Part shown: piece by piece, positions 12,023 to 23,527 of the stretch
How the letters are laid out: every line of letters begins with the position of its first letter
Numbering within the stretch: the first letter of the stretch is position 1
Assembly: GCA_963169105.1 (NCBI GenBank)
Contig: OY720643.1
Span: 98,900,848 to 98,964,847 of the forward strand
Direction of reading: 5' to 3'
DNA length: 64,000 nt
From: Ceriagrion tenellum
Taxonomy: Eukaryota > Arthropoda > Insecta > Odonata > Coenagrionidae
Translations under genes and position numbers: made by a program
Notes under the pieces: model-generated
The model's database searches: none
What the model was told of the DNA's origin: nothing
What the model saw: only the letters and a program-made list of their open reading frames with translations

Positions 12023-12075
12023 CATTATGAATTCTTTCCTCCACATCAAGTCTGATACTTCTCTTTTTCTTCCAC
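12023..12075 (+). repeat. Continuation of PLE-type tail beyond right arm
   Basis: This part lies outside the inverted dimer but matches the reverse complement of 9650-9710 (GAATTCTTTCC, CCACATCAAG, CTGATACTT). It shows that the repeat unit extends past the palindromic portion. Confidence 0.75.
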
Positions 12076-14080
12076 AAAAGTATGGGGATTCCGCCGACCC
12101 TCATTCTTTCCAATTATGTTTCCTATTTCTTCTTCAGTAATGGTCAAATTTTCCGTCTTATAATATGACCTATGCCCATGTAAAACTTCTGCTTCATTGA
12201 TTTTTCATTTACATCTGGCTCATGAAAAATGACACGAATCTCTCTATTCCTTTTTATTCTCAATTAAATTATGAAGTTCGAACCGATGTTACTTCTTTTC
12301 ACCGTGTTTTAAAATGTAATGACTGTTTTTCATATTCAGTGGCAATGGCTACCATTCAGTTCCTTACAGCAATATTTTTTTATATCATTTTTATATTCTT
12401 ATTCTTAATTTTTTTATTCAATAACATTTTACTCTTCATCAACTCGCTCAGTTTCAATAGTTTGTGGTAGCTGCTGCCAGCCTGCTCTGAATCTCGTTTT
12501 CCACTCTATTTTTTATTAACATTGGTTTTCTAAATATATTAAGTCATCAACATTCTCACAAAATTACCATTGAATTTAAGAGCTTTATGTATCTCATCGT
12601 ATCAACAAATTCTTTCTGTTTCTATATCTACATCTTTTACAATATATTACCCTGCGAGCCGGGTGGTAGGTGCATGTATTGAAGAAATTTTGATAGCTTA
12701 AAATTCGGTGGTGTATGCCACTCATTTCATCGCTTTTACTTCATCTCTAGGTAGTTATTGTGCTGGGTTTAAATTGATGTCATCCAGGTCACACTGAAAC
12801 CCACATGATCTGAACATTTTATTTGAAAGTTATCGTATTCGAGAGTTTAGCCTCACAGTCACCAGTGGATTCTCATCAAATCCTTACATCAGCTCTCACA
12901 CATTCTCACATAACCCAAAATGTTCCTAATTAGGATCCCATTATCATTTGTTCAAACACCTTTTGACCATATCTTTGCCAGCAAATTCCTTCTCTATTGT
13001 ACGGCCGTATAACTTTATTTTGCCTGGTTGACTCTATTTGCAATTTGGTAGGTTGCATAGTAAACCTTGTCATGTAATGGCGCATTTAGCTTTCTAAATT
13101 CAAGGTAAAAATTGAATATTAGGTCCTTGAGGACATTATTCCTGTTCAAAATGTTACAAAAATTAAATAATACTTTTAGAAAGAAAGAAGTCTTGGTAGA
13201 AAGTTTAACAGTTGTCATATTCTATTGCGAAAATCGCGGACGAGAGGTAAAAATTATTTTAATGATATGATTTTTTCACTTCATTGAATCAAATTATCTT
13301 CAAATTCTTCCTTCTACTGAGTGCTCTAATTAGAATGTTTTTATCAAAGCTTCTGTTGTGGCATAATGTATGGAGATATTTTTTTATGGGTTTTTTCTCC
13401 CGGCGGACACTTCTTTTTGATGATTTTCTTCGAAACGCCAAGTCCTCTTCAAAATTCATTTTATTTCTGGGTATCAGCAATGATATTCTTTAATATGTGC
13501 ATGTTCATCGGGTTTATTTACTCTTAAAATCAAACGTCGAAACAGCGAAATCCCATTTTTGTAAAAAAGACAACGGGTTTGAAAGGGGATATGGTCGCGC
13601 TTACATTTCCACATTAACAAATCCCTCGAAATTGTTCGTATATTTTGGGGTATTGTGCCCGCTTAAGGGAAAAAATACTTTTAGGGAAAATTAGTCAAAG
13701 TCAAGATTCTGTCACGGGCATATTTACTGATCATCCGGGTGTAAATTAAAATCTAACTTGGGTCGTCTGAATTTACGTCGTGCACCACGAGCCTCATCTT
13801 TTTTATTCTTCCCCATCCATGTCTCGTACCAGTTTAATCTTATGAGCCTACCGTCTTAAATGAATCCAAGGTATTATACGCAATCGAGCAAGAAAATTAT
13901 GACCAAAGTTTTTTCATAATATTAATTTTTTACATGCAATTGACAAAGGATCACTGGATGTTAGAACTCTTAGAATCTCTAAATTTTCTCATCATCTGAT
14001 TTTATTATTTAATGTGATATGACGGAAATTAAGAGTTCTCTTATTTTGACCATAGTTTTAAAATCTGATTTTTTCTTACG
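12076..14080. other. AT-rich stretch, nothing recognised apart from one short repeat
   Basis: No coding or RNA features are recognised except the non-LTR tail-like repeat at 12.62 kb, listed separately. Confidence 0.55.
12621..12665 (-). repeat. Non-LTR-type 3' tail, degenerate copy
   Basis: The minus strand reads GGCTCGCAGGGTAATAT, followed after a short insert by GATGTAGATATAG. The copies at 22.89 and 51.69 kb have the same order: a GCCCGCAGGGT or GGCTCGCAGGGT box, then GTAGATGTAG-type repeats. A short conserved end followed by a simple-repeat tail is how RTE-like non-LTR elements and their SINEs end. Confidence 0.55.
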
Positions 14081-14340
14081 AACCATTCCACCCCCGCTTG
14101 AAGTCATTTTTATCTGACCTTTCTTCCGCTTACCTCATTGTCCTTCTCTAAACCTCCATCCTCTAACCTCCCATTACCCTCCCCTCCTCTTCCATGTTTC
14201 CCTTTCTTACCTCTTACTTGAGTTAGTATAAAAGGTTCTTTTATTAAATTTCCTTCTGTTTGTATTGAAAATGACGATCTAGACGTCGAAACCGGTAGAC
14301 AGAATTAAAACACAGTGGAACTGCACAACGGTTTTATTGA
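14081..14340 (+). repeat. PLE-type tail-like segment with pyrimidine-rich lead
   Basis: A pyrimidine-rich stretch (about 14090-14215) is followed by ATGACGA, GACGTC, GAAACCGGT and an A-rich segment with CACAGTGGAACTGCAC. The GACGTCGAAACCGGT-like signature followed by an adenine-rich stretch and a GTGGAAC box is what I associate with PLE 3' ends in arthropods. No RT or nuclease is attached. Confidence 0.45.
14271..14296 (+). ncRNA. Hammerhead-like core, third family
   Basis: ATGACGA (C-to-A change in the first base of CUGANGA), a short insert TCTAGACGTC, then GAAACC. The insert folds poorly as helix II, although GACG and CGTC nearby can pair if the box is opened. Weak on its own; of interest because of the other copies. 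Confidence 0.25.
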
Positions 14341-15261
14341 TTTTTTTATTGAATTTTACCGCTCCTTTCTTCATTCCTTCTCAACGTTCCACAACTTAAT
14401 GCCACAGTCAATTGATTTTAAAAAACATTTTCAATTCAATGTTGTTACTAGTCACATTTTACCTCGAAATATCCAGTATCTCTCTATCCAACTGATTTTA
14501 AAGATGAATCCTATACCAATACAATCTCACAATAATGAAAATAACCAAACTGAAGATAAAACAGACCAAATCTCTTTCTTGACCCCACGCCATATTTTCC
14601 TCGACGTTGGGAGGGATTCGAAAAAACAAAAATTCTCATAAATGGGACACGCGAGTGTGGAACCGTATCGGTTCAATTAGGAGCGAGCATCGGTAATGAA
14701 GCAAGGTCAAATAGGCGGGCTGCTAAACGTAACGGGATGGTGTATCGGAAATATCCACCGTGCGAGAATTACGCGGATACAAAAAACCGCACAAGAATTC
14801 AAGGAGTCACACGGAGTAGTTATTTGCTGGAAAACCATACAACTGAGTCCATCTGCACCATTTATCTTGAGTGAGTTGGATGGTAAACGTTTGTTTGTAA
14901 ACGTAAATGCTTGTTATGTGTATGCATAAGTTGGAATCCTACTGTAGCGTTCTCTTTATTATTATCTGTAACAAACACTGCTAGAAGTGTAGTGCTCACA
15001 GTTACCGCCCTAGCAACGCTCTCCATTAATTTTTATGAGGGATTTTAAGAACATGACAAAATTCGAATGGTGCCTTGCACTCCTGGGCTCACTTGAAAAA
15101 TAATAAAAATGCGATGGCACCTGCTTTGAAGAATTCTGATATTGCCCCAGGAAAGAGCAATTTGGCCAGAATACAGTGGTAACCTTTTCGTTCCAAAAGA
15201 CGTCTCACATTAAAAAGGATATAACGCTTGAAATTCTACCCACGGGGCATCTAGTAAAGAC
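14341..15261. other. Non-coding stretch, nothing recognised
   Basis: A 77-codon plus-strand frame at 14696-14929 reads plausibly, but codon-position GC (about 46/42/39%) gives no coding signal. No similarity is recognised. Confidence 0.5.
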
Positions 15262-15350
15262 CGGCGTTTTGCTGATATACTTCTGCCAATACTAGGATTC
15301 GAAGCTGCTTCCGGGGCTTATGAAGTTATTTCTTTGACCACCAAACCAGA
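15262..15350 (-). repeat. tRNA-derived SINE head
   Basis: On the minus strand an A-box-like TGGTTTGGTGGTC (15336-15348) and a B-box-like AGCTTCGAATCCT (15294-15306) are 29 nt apart, the spacing of a tRNA internal promoter. The flanks do not close into an acceptor stem, so this is a SINE or tRNA fossil rather than a gene. RNA polymerase III would read it leftward. Confidence 0.48.
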
Positions 15351-15689
15351 TTCCGAGCATAAACATTCTACTGTCATGAATAACTTAAATCATGCAAATA
15401 CCATTAACTGTGTAAATGGGGAACAAATTATTGAAGGAATACGTGCGCGAACTTACAAACGTAGGATGAACTCAATTACAAATATTGCTTCATTAAACTC
15501 CGACAAATGTGTACATAGTGAAGAAGCAGAAATATTTACCTAAATTTAAAAGGGTAGGGGAGATAAATGGAGAAGAATTTACTTTATATTGCTCCAAGTT
15601 CAGATCTAATAGAATGTAAAATTGAAAACTACCGCAAAACCTGGAATTCAAATCTGAACCCTCGGGGTTGGAATTCACCGCTCAGGTCA

Positions 15690-16080
15690 TCGCTCTTACT
15701 CGTTCAACGTTGTGGTTTTATTTTTGACAGAGAGACAGGAAGGGATAAAACAGAAGGATGCCACCTTTTCGGTTTGTGCAGAAGGGTGTGGTGTCTCGCC
15801 TGATTGGACGAAGGCGGAGGAAAAGTTTCGCGGATCCGTTTCCATTTTTTGAAAAAGAGGTCAAGTTTGATATTCGGAAGGCAGTCGGTTTCCCCCTTCA
15901 AACCCTCATCTTCCCTCTTGTGTTCTTCCCCGTTGCCATGGAGACGACCGCGATGAAGTTCGTCCTCTCCTCTCCTGCCTGTTTCCCAAAGGAGCGCGGA
16001 TTGCCTTAATCTCCAACCGCTTTCGCTCGCTGTTTACGCTCTGTCCGCATCCACGTCATAACTCGGCTCTCGGCGTTTTC
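15690..16080. promoter_or_regulatory. GC-rich island with an 83-codon open frame
   Basis: GC rises well above background. The plus frame 15758-16009 begins MPPFRFVQKG, has a four-arginine run and a hydrophobic middle. Hand-counted GC by codon position is about 54/40/59%, a mild coding-like pattern, but the strand is pyrimidine-rich and the product matches nothing I know. A CACGTCAT string (CRE-like) follows at about 16051. I favour regulatory DNA over a gene. Confidence 0.25.
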
Positions 16081-18754
16081 TTCATCGACAAGGGTCCAAG
16101 AGCACACAGATTTCCTTGTGTGCATACTATTTTTAGTGTCCTCCAATTATATTTTTTATATTCCGGTTACCGGAGCCTGGGCGTCTGGTACGCTCGACGT
16201 CATCAAGTCCATCATATTTTGAAGACTGTCAGGACGGCTCCATTGTTTAGACGCCAGATGTATATGAACGAACATATGAACTTAAATAACTACTTTTAGA
16301 CCGTAAGTTTTTTCAAACACTTAGTGCAGTTCAGTCACTATTATCCAAATTATTGTCGACTGTACCCACTGCGTAGAACTCAAGATGGTACGTATTATTG
16401 ACAATAATTATGTCAGCCGTAAGATCTAGTCGGTCCATAGCCATTAATTAAATCCTTGATGTCCTTAACTTTTATAATTTAGAAATATGATGATTAATAC
16501 TGTGATTAACTGTTTGTAAGAAGAGTACATAAATTACCGTTGGATTTCGTTTGCGGGAAATCAACTTGCAGGCCACAAACACAGGTATCCGTGCATCGAA
16601 TAATGCGGCACTTACATTTATGGGTATTCAGAGACTTGGGACTCGTCTGTAATTTCACTCAAATGAATAAAGTATGCGGCATAATTTTTATGTAGTTTTT
16701 ATTTTATAATTTGGTGAATAATTATTCACCTTTCATTGGCCAATAACTCCGTTGCCAATGCTAGCAAAGGAAACGCACAGAAAATTACAGTATTGAAACT
16801 GTCACTGTCCTGCGATATATATTCAAATCATATTATGATCCTTCTCTGTTGCGATGAATCGTTTTTTCCTCATTTATTAACTGTTCGATAATGCGTATGT
16901 TTCGAAACTCAGATTTTAGCGGATTTCATTTTGCAACGAACTTTGACATTTTAGCTTGTCATCATTTTTTTCTCTGCTCATGTGTATCGCATGCATATTA
17001 TATTCGTGCATGAATTTCTCTCTTTGTCCATTGCATCGTTGGATTAGGTGGCCTGGCAAATCTAATGGGTGGGATTTTGGTCTTTGAAAACCACCCTGTG
17101 GCATATTATTCGGAAAAAACCTCCCTCTGCTTTTATGAATTTTAGAATAGAAAAAATTCTGAAAAGGTTTTGCTAGTTCATTTATTTACCAAATTATGTT
17201 GACCGCTACCATTCCTTCAAGAAATAACATTCCCCTCTTCTTTTTCAGCTGAATAATTAATATTAATTACTAAATATTAGAATATTATAGCAATTATGCA
17301 GCCATATTTTACTCAGAAGCTATTGATGTTGCTACACACTTGGTCACCTTGGAGATATTTGAGTATCCTTAAGAATTTAATAGCGTAAAAGAGAGAAAAT
17401 TTTTCGATAATGGCTGGAGGTCTCCATGGATATCGACTGAGATCGACTCAAACTATACAATAGATAGAAGACGATTCACCTTTTAGGGGGAAATTCGATT
17501 CCTGTTGTACAGAAACGTTAATCGAGTGCCCAGTATGTGGTCTCTCGCAATTCTTAACCTTTTTTTGCCTTGGAAATGTGTTACAGCCACGATAAATGAA
17601 AGAATGCCTGACTCTCAGGTAATTTTTTAGGAAAGAAACTAGTTTAAAATCTCTGTAGGTGAGGTGAAGGATTTCGAGAGGAAGGTCAGAAAATAATCTG
17701 GTCCTGAATGAACTGATAAGTGCTAGTTGGCATGTTTATTATCCAAAGTGAAGAAAGCCTGGACATGCAAGAAAGACTTCAAATTATAAATCATAGGCCG
17801 AAGTGAACGAAATAACGTGGGTATGTATTCGCAATGTGCAAGAGATAAGAGATTTACCTTTATCTATTTAAATTTACCGGAAAATTCTCTTTTTGATTTT
17901 ATTAAAAACAATTAGCGGTTGTAAATATGGGTGTTATGCATTGATTTGAAATTCTTGTGCGACTTATTTCCTGTTGCATTTTTGAGCGCAATAGCGAACG
18001 TTTTTTTGGGTTCAAATTGAAGAAAGATGGAGCCGTAAACTATGGTTATGGCCGTACTCATCGGTTGAAATCACTCCTTTTCACCATATCAGTTTCATTC
18101 AAATGTTTCTTTTTCACATTTTCAATACCTTTTAATCCACATTAAGAGGCTCTATAAATACCTATTGACAGTTTTTATTCTTTAAGCTTCGGATGTATGA
18201 TTTAATACAACGCTTATTTTTAACCAAGTTCTCTGTTTTTTCACAGGTAAGTACTCATTCCGTTCAACTGAATGAAAGACATCATGTGTCGTGAGTATAT
18301 TTTTTCAAAATTCATTTATGGGTATTCATAAAAAATAACGTATTATGATATTATTTAAAATATAGCATTCATTTTTCAAATGCAATGACACAATATTACA
18401 TCTTAAGCGCTAATAAGGAGTGATATGGGGCTACCTGCATTTTTAAATATTCTTAGCAATTGCAGTGTAAGAACGGCGAAAGTAGCTTTAGTGCATATCT
18501 TAGATGCTCTCTCACTCAAAACTTCTTCCATCCTAAATGTTCAGTTTATCAAGTGTTTAGACTGATTCTGAGCTATGTCATATTTGGTCACTTTATATTT
18601 AAGTAATTTTTTATTTTTGTCAGACGATGTACTCTGACTAGAATATTGGGGATATAATTGGGATTTGGGAATATAAGTCGGTTTGGCAATTTAACGACTG
18701 CTAAATCATCGGCTTGAGCGCTTTGGAGTTAAATCATCTTCATGATTTGTAAAT
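16081..18754. other. AT-rich stretch, nothing recognised
   Basis: No supported feature. The frames are short and composition-driven. Confidence 0.55.
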
Positions 18755-19090
18755 ATACAAAGTCTGTCCACAAAATAACTGGACTTTAAATTTTATTGCT
18801 TAACTTACTGGATATTAATGTTAACCAAGTTCTAAGTACTCCCCTCCGGTGATCACACTGTGGTCCCAGTAGTGTTTACTCGTAAGAAATTTCTCCTGTA
18901 AAACTTTTAAAACGTGCCTCCTTGTATGCTGAGAGTTTGTCATCAGTGGCGCAAAATGGCGTACGTAAGTACTCTTTTATTTTGGGAATGACACAAAATG
19001 GCAGGAAGCCAGGATCTAGGGTGGCCAAGGAAGGACGCTCATCTGGCCTGCAAACTAACGAATCGACGAGACTTTAGGAGGCCGTATCTA
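18755..19090 (-). pseudogene. Mariner-like transposase, C-terminal remnant and 3' end
   Basis: On the minus strand the sequence decodes to an IPKIKEYLR block, which corresponds to the FPKLKxxLxG block after the third catalytic residue of mariner-family transposases. It then gives CATDDKLSAYKEARFK and, after a frame change, WDHSVITGGEYLELG followed by TAA (18821-18823), matching the RWxKCIxxxGxYxE ending of these proteins. An upstream stretch (around CACCCTAGATCCTGGCTTCC) looks like an eroded HSPDLAPCDFF block. Beyond the stop, TTTAAAGTCCAGTTATTTTG and a GGACAGACTTTGTAT end resemble the mariner 3' terminus. The N-terminal and most of the catalytic DDD/DDE region are gone. Confidence 0.75.
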
Positions 19091-19189
19091 ATGGCTATCT
19101 TTGACTGATAACGTGAGGGAAAAATGGTTGAAGTCTCTCTTTTTTAATTTTCTGTTTGTCAACATAATTTTATCGAAGAAGACGTTTCA

Positions 19190-19245
19190 TTCAGACGACC
19201 TGTTTCGATGTTGCCATAAAATGCAACTTTTCTTGGTCATCATTA
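19190..19245 (-). ncRNA. PLE-type tail with hammerhead-like core
   Basis: The minus strand reads ATGATGA, a spacer, GTTGC-ATTTTAT-GGCAAC (a 5-bp hairpin), then ATCGAAACAGGTCGTCT. It repeats the CUGANGA / hairpin / GAAAC order with a longer helix II. The GAAACAGGTCGTCT string followed by an AAACGTC-like segment resembles PLE 3' ends. It abuts the mariner remnant but is not part of a mariner. Confidence 0.35.
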
Positions 19246-19290
19246 AATTTTAGAGCTATAAAATTTTAGAGTGATGTTCGATCGATGCTT

Positions 19291-21479
19291 AGACAACAAA
19301 TAACGATTACTTGGACAACATTATTAACAACGTTCTGGAAACTCTCACGTCTTTGACCACTTTCTAGTTCTTTTGCATTAAATATTTAATAGCAGCGACG
19401 CATAATATTTGCCAGTTGGAAATTTGTTTATGAAAGATGAATTTTCGTTGCTTGTTAATCATTCAATTATTAATGCAGTCTTCTCAATTTTGGATTGAAG
19501 GCGTATTCTTGTGAGTTAATTGGAAATCTAATGCGGGATAAGAGTTCCCGGCATTAAAGCCTCCATCTTTTAATCACCGTCTCAGTCTGGTCGTTCGACC
19601 TTTGACTTGGGTCCCTATAATTTCTAACCTTGAATCAACTTCATATGGCTTCAGTAACGGAGAGAGGCTGATATGCGACGAGACAATGACGGGAGCAAAG
19701 ATGCAATCAACATCTTTCTTTTTTTATTTTAATCTGCACCTGGTGATAGGTGTTTTCCAGAGGACACCCTGTTGTTGGAGAATGCACCTCGTGTTTTTCC
19801 TTTTTTCTAATTGAGCGTGTTGTTGCTCTTCGGCCCCGCGGGCTTTCACTTTTATGGCAGGTTATTATTCTGAGCTTGACGAAGTTTTGCGACACCTCAG
19901 AGATGTTGACAGAATGGTAAACATCTTGATTGAATGAGCAAAAAAGGTGTCTGAATTCGAATGAATCCTAGAGCCTTGGTAAATCCTTGCAAAACCTTGA
20001 TAAATATAATTATGAATATCAATTCCGTGGGAGGAGATCAATTCTACTCAAAATAGATAACTTATCTTATAATTGACTATCTTTCTTTTTCATTTCTCTA
20101 GTGTTGGTAATTTGAATGATCTGTTTTCCATTTCTCTAGTGTTGGTGATCTATTTAAAGTCTACAATTTTTACATAGCACTCTGGTTTTTGACTTATGAT
20201 AGCTAAAGATAAGGTACCATCAGGTAGATAACCCTCAGATTTCACAGATATTTTTCTTAAAGTGACATTTCGACTAATTTTCGGAAAATTCAGTCACTCT
20301 TTTCTTTCTAGAAGCAAACAATGAAATTGCTCCGAGCTCAAAATCTGCCATTTTTTAGTTAACTGTGCATTGGAAAGTTAACTGAAGGCAATTTTTTTCT
20401 ATTTGAGTGAAGCATTATAGTTTCAGTATAATTCCTCTCTTATAATTAACCGTTTAGATATTAAGAACGGAGTGAACATGCACATTCTCAAAACTTTGCA
20501 TGCCATATGTAGGAGAAATGGCAGTTTCATGATAACGAGAAGGAATAACAGTTATTTTTACTGTTGTATTCAACTGTCAATAATGCAGGTGTAGGCATAC
20601 AGAAAGAAGTTTGTCACTACTCTTGAAGGGAAAGTCCATTTATCCACCCTGTTGTGTGGGAGGAATGTGGCACTTTTCCTCCATGTTGTATTAACGTTAC
20701 ACCTTGTTTATTAAACCTGGCAACGGCATATGTAAACTACCGAAAGTCTAACGGTATTGTAGTAGATTGAAAACGTCAAATTAGAATTATTCAGAATATT
20801 ATGAAGAGACCTATTTCTAAATATAATTTCATAGAAATATTGTAGAAATGACGATAGAATATGGAGATTTCCGATGTTGTGGTTTGAAAGATAAAAATAT
20901 TTCAGATTATAAGTTATCTGTAAAATCATTTTTTTGATGAAATTGGCATATCAGTATTTTTTTAAAGCCATAAAAAGTCATCATGAAAGAAATCGATGAT
21001 TAGCGTTCGTTGGAAAAGAAATCCCATATCTATCCGGAAACACTTCCGTATTTTGATTCCATCGTACGAGAGTTATTAACAGGGTTGATATAATGTATTA
21101 CACTAATCTACTAAGAATAATAATTGTATGAACTTTTCTCTCAGATGTGTCAAAAATTGTATACGCTACAGGAGCCTGAAGTAAGACTCTGAAACCATAG
21201 TTTTAGCTTTTGGTAATATCACGTGGGTCGTATAGTTCAACTTTCCTCACTAGTTATAAATTGTTCTATTATTTTCAAAAATATCCATGCCACTTATCTA
21301 TTTCATATTAGTTAATTTCATTTATAATGAATGCCAAGAATTTTTTCATACCAAATGTAATCTATTTGATACATCCGTTATTTTGGTAGAAGTTTCGAGA
21401 TTGCTTGTGCAACCTTCCCTTGCAATAGCTGTGTCACACTTTCAACGGAAGCTCTAGTCATGGAGCCGTGGAATTAAGT
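19291..21479. other. AT-rich stretch with one short tandem duplication
   Basis: Nothing recognised except the duplicated segment at 20086-20148, listed separately. Confidence 0.55.
20086..20148. repeat. Tandem duplication, about 38-nt period
   Basis: The string CATTTCTCTAGTGTTGGT occurs twice about 38 nt apart with near-identical flanks. Likely a small local duplication. Confidence 0.85.
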
Positions 21480-21918
21480 ACTTACAGTATACGAACGGCA
21501 TGGGAAGCACGTTCTTATTCCTCCCACCTAACCCTGCCCGCTACTAAGAACCGCACCGCCCTCCAATCTCCCCGTATCACCCGGAAAACCGACCTTTCAC
21601 TTCTCCATCCGGGGGAGGAGCATAGGGCGTGGGGTGGAGGCTCGGCTCCGGGGCGTGGGGATTTTTCTGGGGGGATAAAACAAAAAGAAGTTGCCGGAGC
21701 GCAACCGCCTTTTGAATTTCTCCCACCAACACCCCAACTCGGGAGGAGGGCGCGAGAGAGCTTTTAACATTCGAGTGGCGGGATTTCTGGGGAGAAAGGA
21801 CCGGGGGGATGAATGTGCGAGCTGAAAAAAGTTTTGGAAGATGCAAATATATTCCAAGGGGACGCATGATTCAAGGGAAGTAGGCGTGATAACCTTTCCC
21901 TCAGCTACCCCGTTCACA
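21480..21918. promoter_or_regulatory. GC- and purine-rich island
   Basis: GC is much higher than in the flanks, with G-runs on the plus strand (GGGGGATAAAAC, CCGGGGGGATG). All frames on both strands are proline/arginine/glycine-rich and of similar length, as expected from composition alone. No gene is called; regulatory DNA is a guess. Confidence 0.25.
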
Positions 21919-21940
21919 AATATATGTATATATATATATT
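21919..21940. repeat. (AT)n microsatellite
   Basis: Short alternating AT run with one GT interruption. Confidence 0.9.
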
Positions 21941-22349
21941 GAGGTCTCTGTGCAAACTGTTATGCGTGGGCACAGGGGTAGGGAAATGTGTCGAATGGGA
22001 AATGAAAAAAACAAGAACAGTGAGGAATCTAAAAATATAACACACGTACCTTAGACGAGAAGTAATAACGGCTCCATCCCGATTTTAAGGTGGCTTGGTG
22101 GTGGTCTCAGGGTTAACTATTATAGAAATTCCGAAAACTTGAACGTAGCATCTTCCAAATGAGTTTTATAAACTGAGATGAAAAATAGGATTTTGAGGCT
22201 ACTTCTATATAATTCAGCAATAAAAGTGGTGACTTAAACATAAGTTCTTATAGAAATAGTCAAGTTACAACAGAAAAATGATCTTTACTTAGCAAGAAAG
22301 CATTATTGAAATTTATAATTAAATATGTACTTACAAGAGCCTTTCATTC

Positions 22350-22705
22350 ATTGTTTGTGCAATCCTAAGATTGGTTTACTGTAGGCATCCATACTTCCCC
22401 ATCTAATTCTAGGGTCTCCTGCTCCATGGTTGCTCTTCCTATGTACTTTCTTCTCTATAAGGTCCATGAACTTAATCTCTTTATTTTACTTTTAAATACC
22501 TTCTTCGCTCGTACGCATCGGAGTTTATCTAATCCTTCTGGTTCTTCTTTTATGTATAGTGTTCAATAGGTTCCCTTCCTCTTCTCCTCTTCTGTAAATG
22601 TCATAATTTCTTATTTTGTCCTTCCATTTAATCTGCAGCATCATCCTCCAGCACCAAGTTTCTAGTTCTAGTCTGATCTGGTCAGCTATTCCAATAGTTC
22701 ATGCT
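22350..22705 (-). pseudogene. Non-LTR retrotransposon RT, C-terminal fragment
   Basis: The minus strand decodes to DQIRLELETWCWRMMLQI followed by KWKDKIRNYD. This is the WCWRRMLKIxWTDKIxNEE block that closes the polyprotein of a common arthropod non-LTR lineage. GNLLNTIHKRR follows, corresponding to the RQLLxTIxxRKxxWIGH segment. After stops and frame changes the end reads LELDGEVWMPTVNQS, homologous to the LALDREEWRAAVNQSQD ending of the copy at 47.1 kb. In an active element this region lies downstream of the RT palm. This copy is 5'-truncated and frame-broken. I cannot fix the clade (RTE, CR1 or Jockey-like) from this end alone. Confidence 0.82.
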
Positions 22706-22887
22706 TCTGGTCCTTAGAATTCGATAAAAGAACATTTAGTTATTAAATATAAATAGGAAAAAGGTATCTTTCCTCCTATTTGTTAAAGTTATCAGCGAAT
22801 AACTGCCGTGATTGAATTCGAAATGCTAAATTTCCATGCAATGGCGCTACAGTCAGATCCTATGGCTGGACAAATCTGCCCCCTGCC

Positions 22888-22938
22888 ACACGTCCATGCG
22901 GAAGCCCGCAGGGTAGTCGTAGATATGTAGATGTGGCC
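22888..22938 (+). repeat. Non-LTR-type 3' tail with GTAGAT repeats
   Basis: CCATGCGGAAGCCCGCAGGGT is followed by AGTCGTAGATATGTAGATG. It shares the CATGCGG-x-CGCAGGGT box and the GTAGATG tail with 51.69 kb (same strand) and, more weakly, with 12.62 kb (opposite strand). Confidence 0.65.
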
Positions 22939-23390
22939 ATTAAAAAAAATTATTTTGAACCTTTACTTATTAAAATTATAATCCATTATATCCGTGAAAT
23001 CGGGATTTTTTAAACTAGTATTTAAATTATGTAATTTAGTACTTGTTTTGAGTTAATTGATCAGACTAGAGCTACGTCAAGGTTATTTGTGAAGCAGTGA
23101 CGTATCTTGCTAATGGGGTCCAATGAGTCTGTTGCCTTTGAATGATGACGTTTAATTCAATTATCATTTAGTTTGAACAAATTTTTGACCAAACTTTTTT
23201 GTAGTTTTGAGACCAAAAAATTGGGTTTTGTATTATATTAGGTGTTTGCTGGGCTGAAATTTTCAAATATTGGCTGTTGCGTGGCGGTCGCAATCGTATC
23301 CTCAATCGCCTTAACCTACAAATTTGCTCCTAATTTTCAATCATGACCCCCGCCTCTATGTGTTAATAGATTCCCCGAAAGGGAACCCTA
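22939..23390. other. Non-coding, with a short repeat shared with 34.1 kb
   Basis: TTTGCTCCTAATTTTC at about 23325-23340 recurs near 34.1 kb, with similar sequence upstream (CCTCAAT, then CCT-A-CTACA). It marks two copies of an unidentified interspersed repeat. Confidence 0.35.
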
Positions 23391-23443
23391 TATAATTGTG
23401 TAGATCCCTCGGGCTCGCCGCCGGGTAAGAAATTCATAGGCAG

Positions 23444-23472
23444 CCGACGTTTCGGGTTCCGACTAGTTAGCC
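23444..23472 (-). ncRNA. Hammerhead-like core, left arm of second dimer
   Basis: The minus strand reads CTAACTA, GTCGGAACCCGAAAC, GTCGG. A TCGG/CCGA helix with an AAC loop sits between a damaged CUGANGA box and AAAC. It looks like an eroded hammerhead core; two box positions are changed. Confidence 0.28.
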
Positions 23473-23497
23473 ATTCTCATGGCTACGAGTAAGAATG

Positions 23498-23527
23498 GGT
23501 TACGAGTCGGAACCCGATTCGTCAGCT
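23498..23527 (+). ncRNA. Hammerhead-like core, right arm of second dimer
   Basis: The plus strand reads GTTACGA, GTCGGAACCCGATTCG, TCAGC. The CUGANGA box and the GAAAC box are both altered relative to the left arm, so it is very unlikely to cleave. Confidence 0.22.

Noticed and set aside
14696..14929. 77-codon plus-strand frame that reads like protein
   Set aside because: Codon-position GC is flat (about 46/42/39%) and no family is recognised.
21468..21917. Three overlapping frames of about 100 codons on both strands
   Set aside because: Composition-driven in a GC-rich island; mutual overlap and Pro/Arg/Gly content argue against genes.
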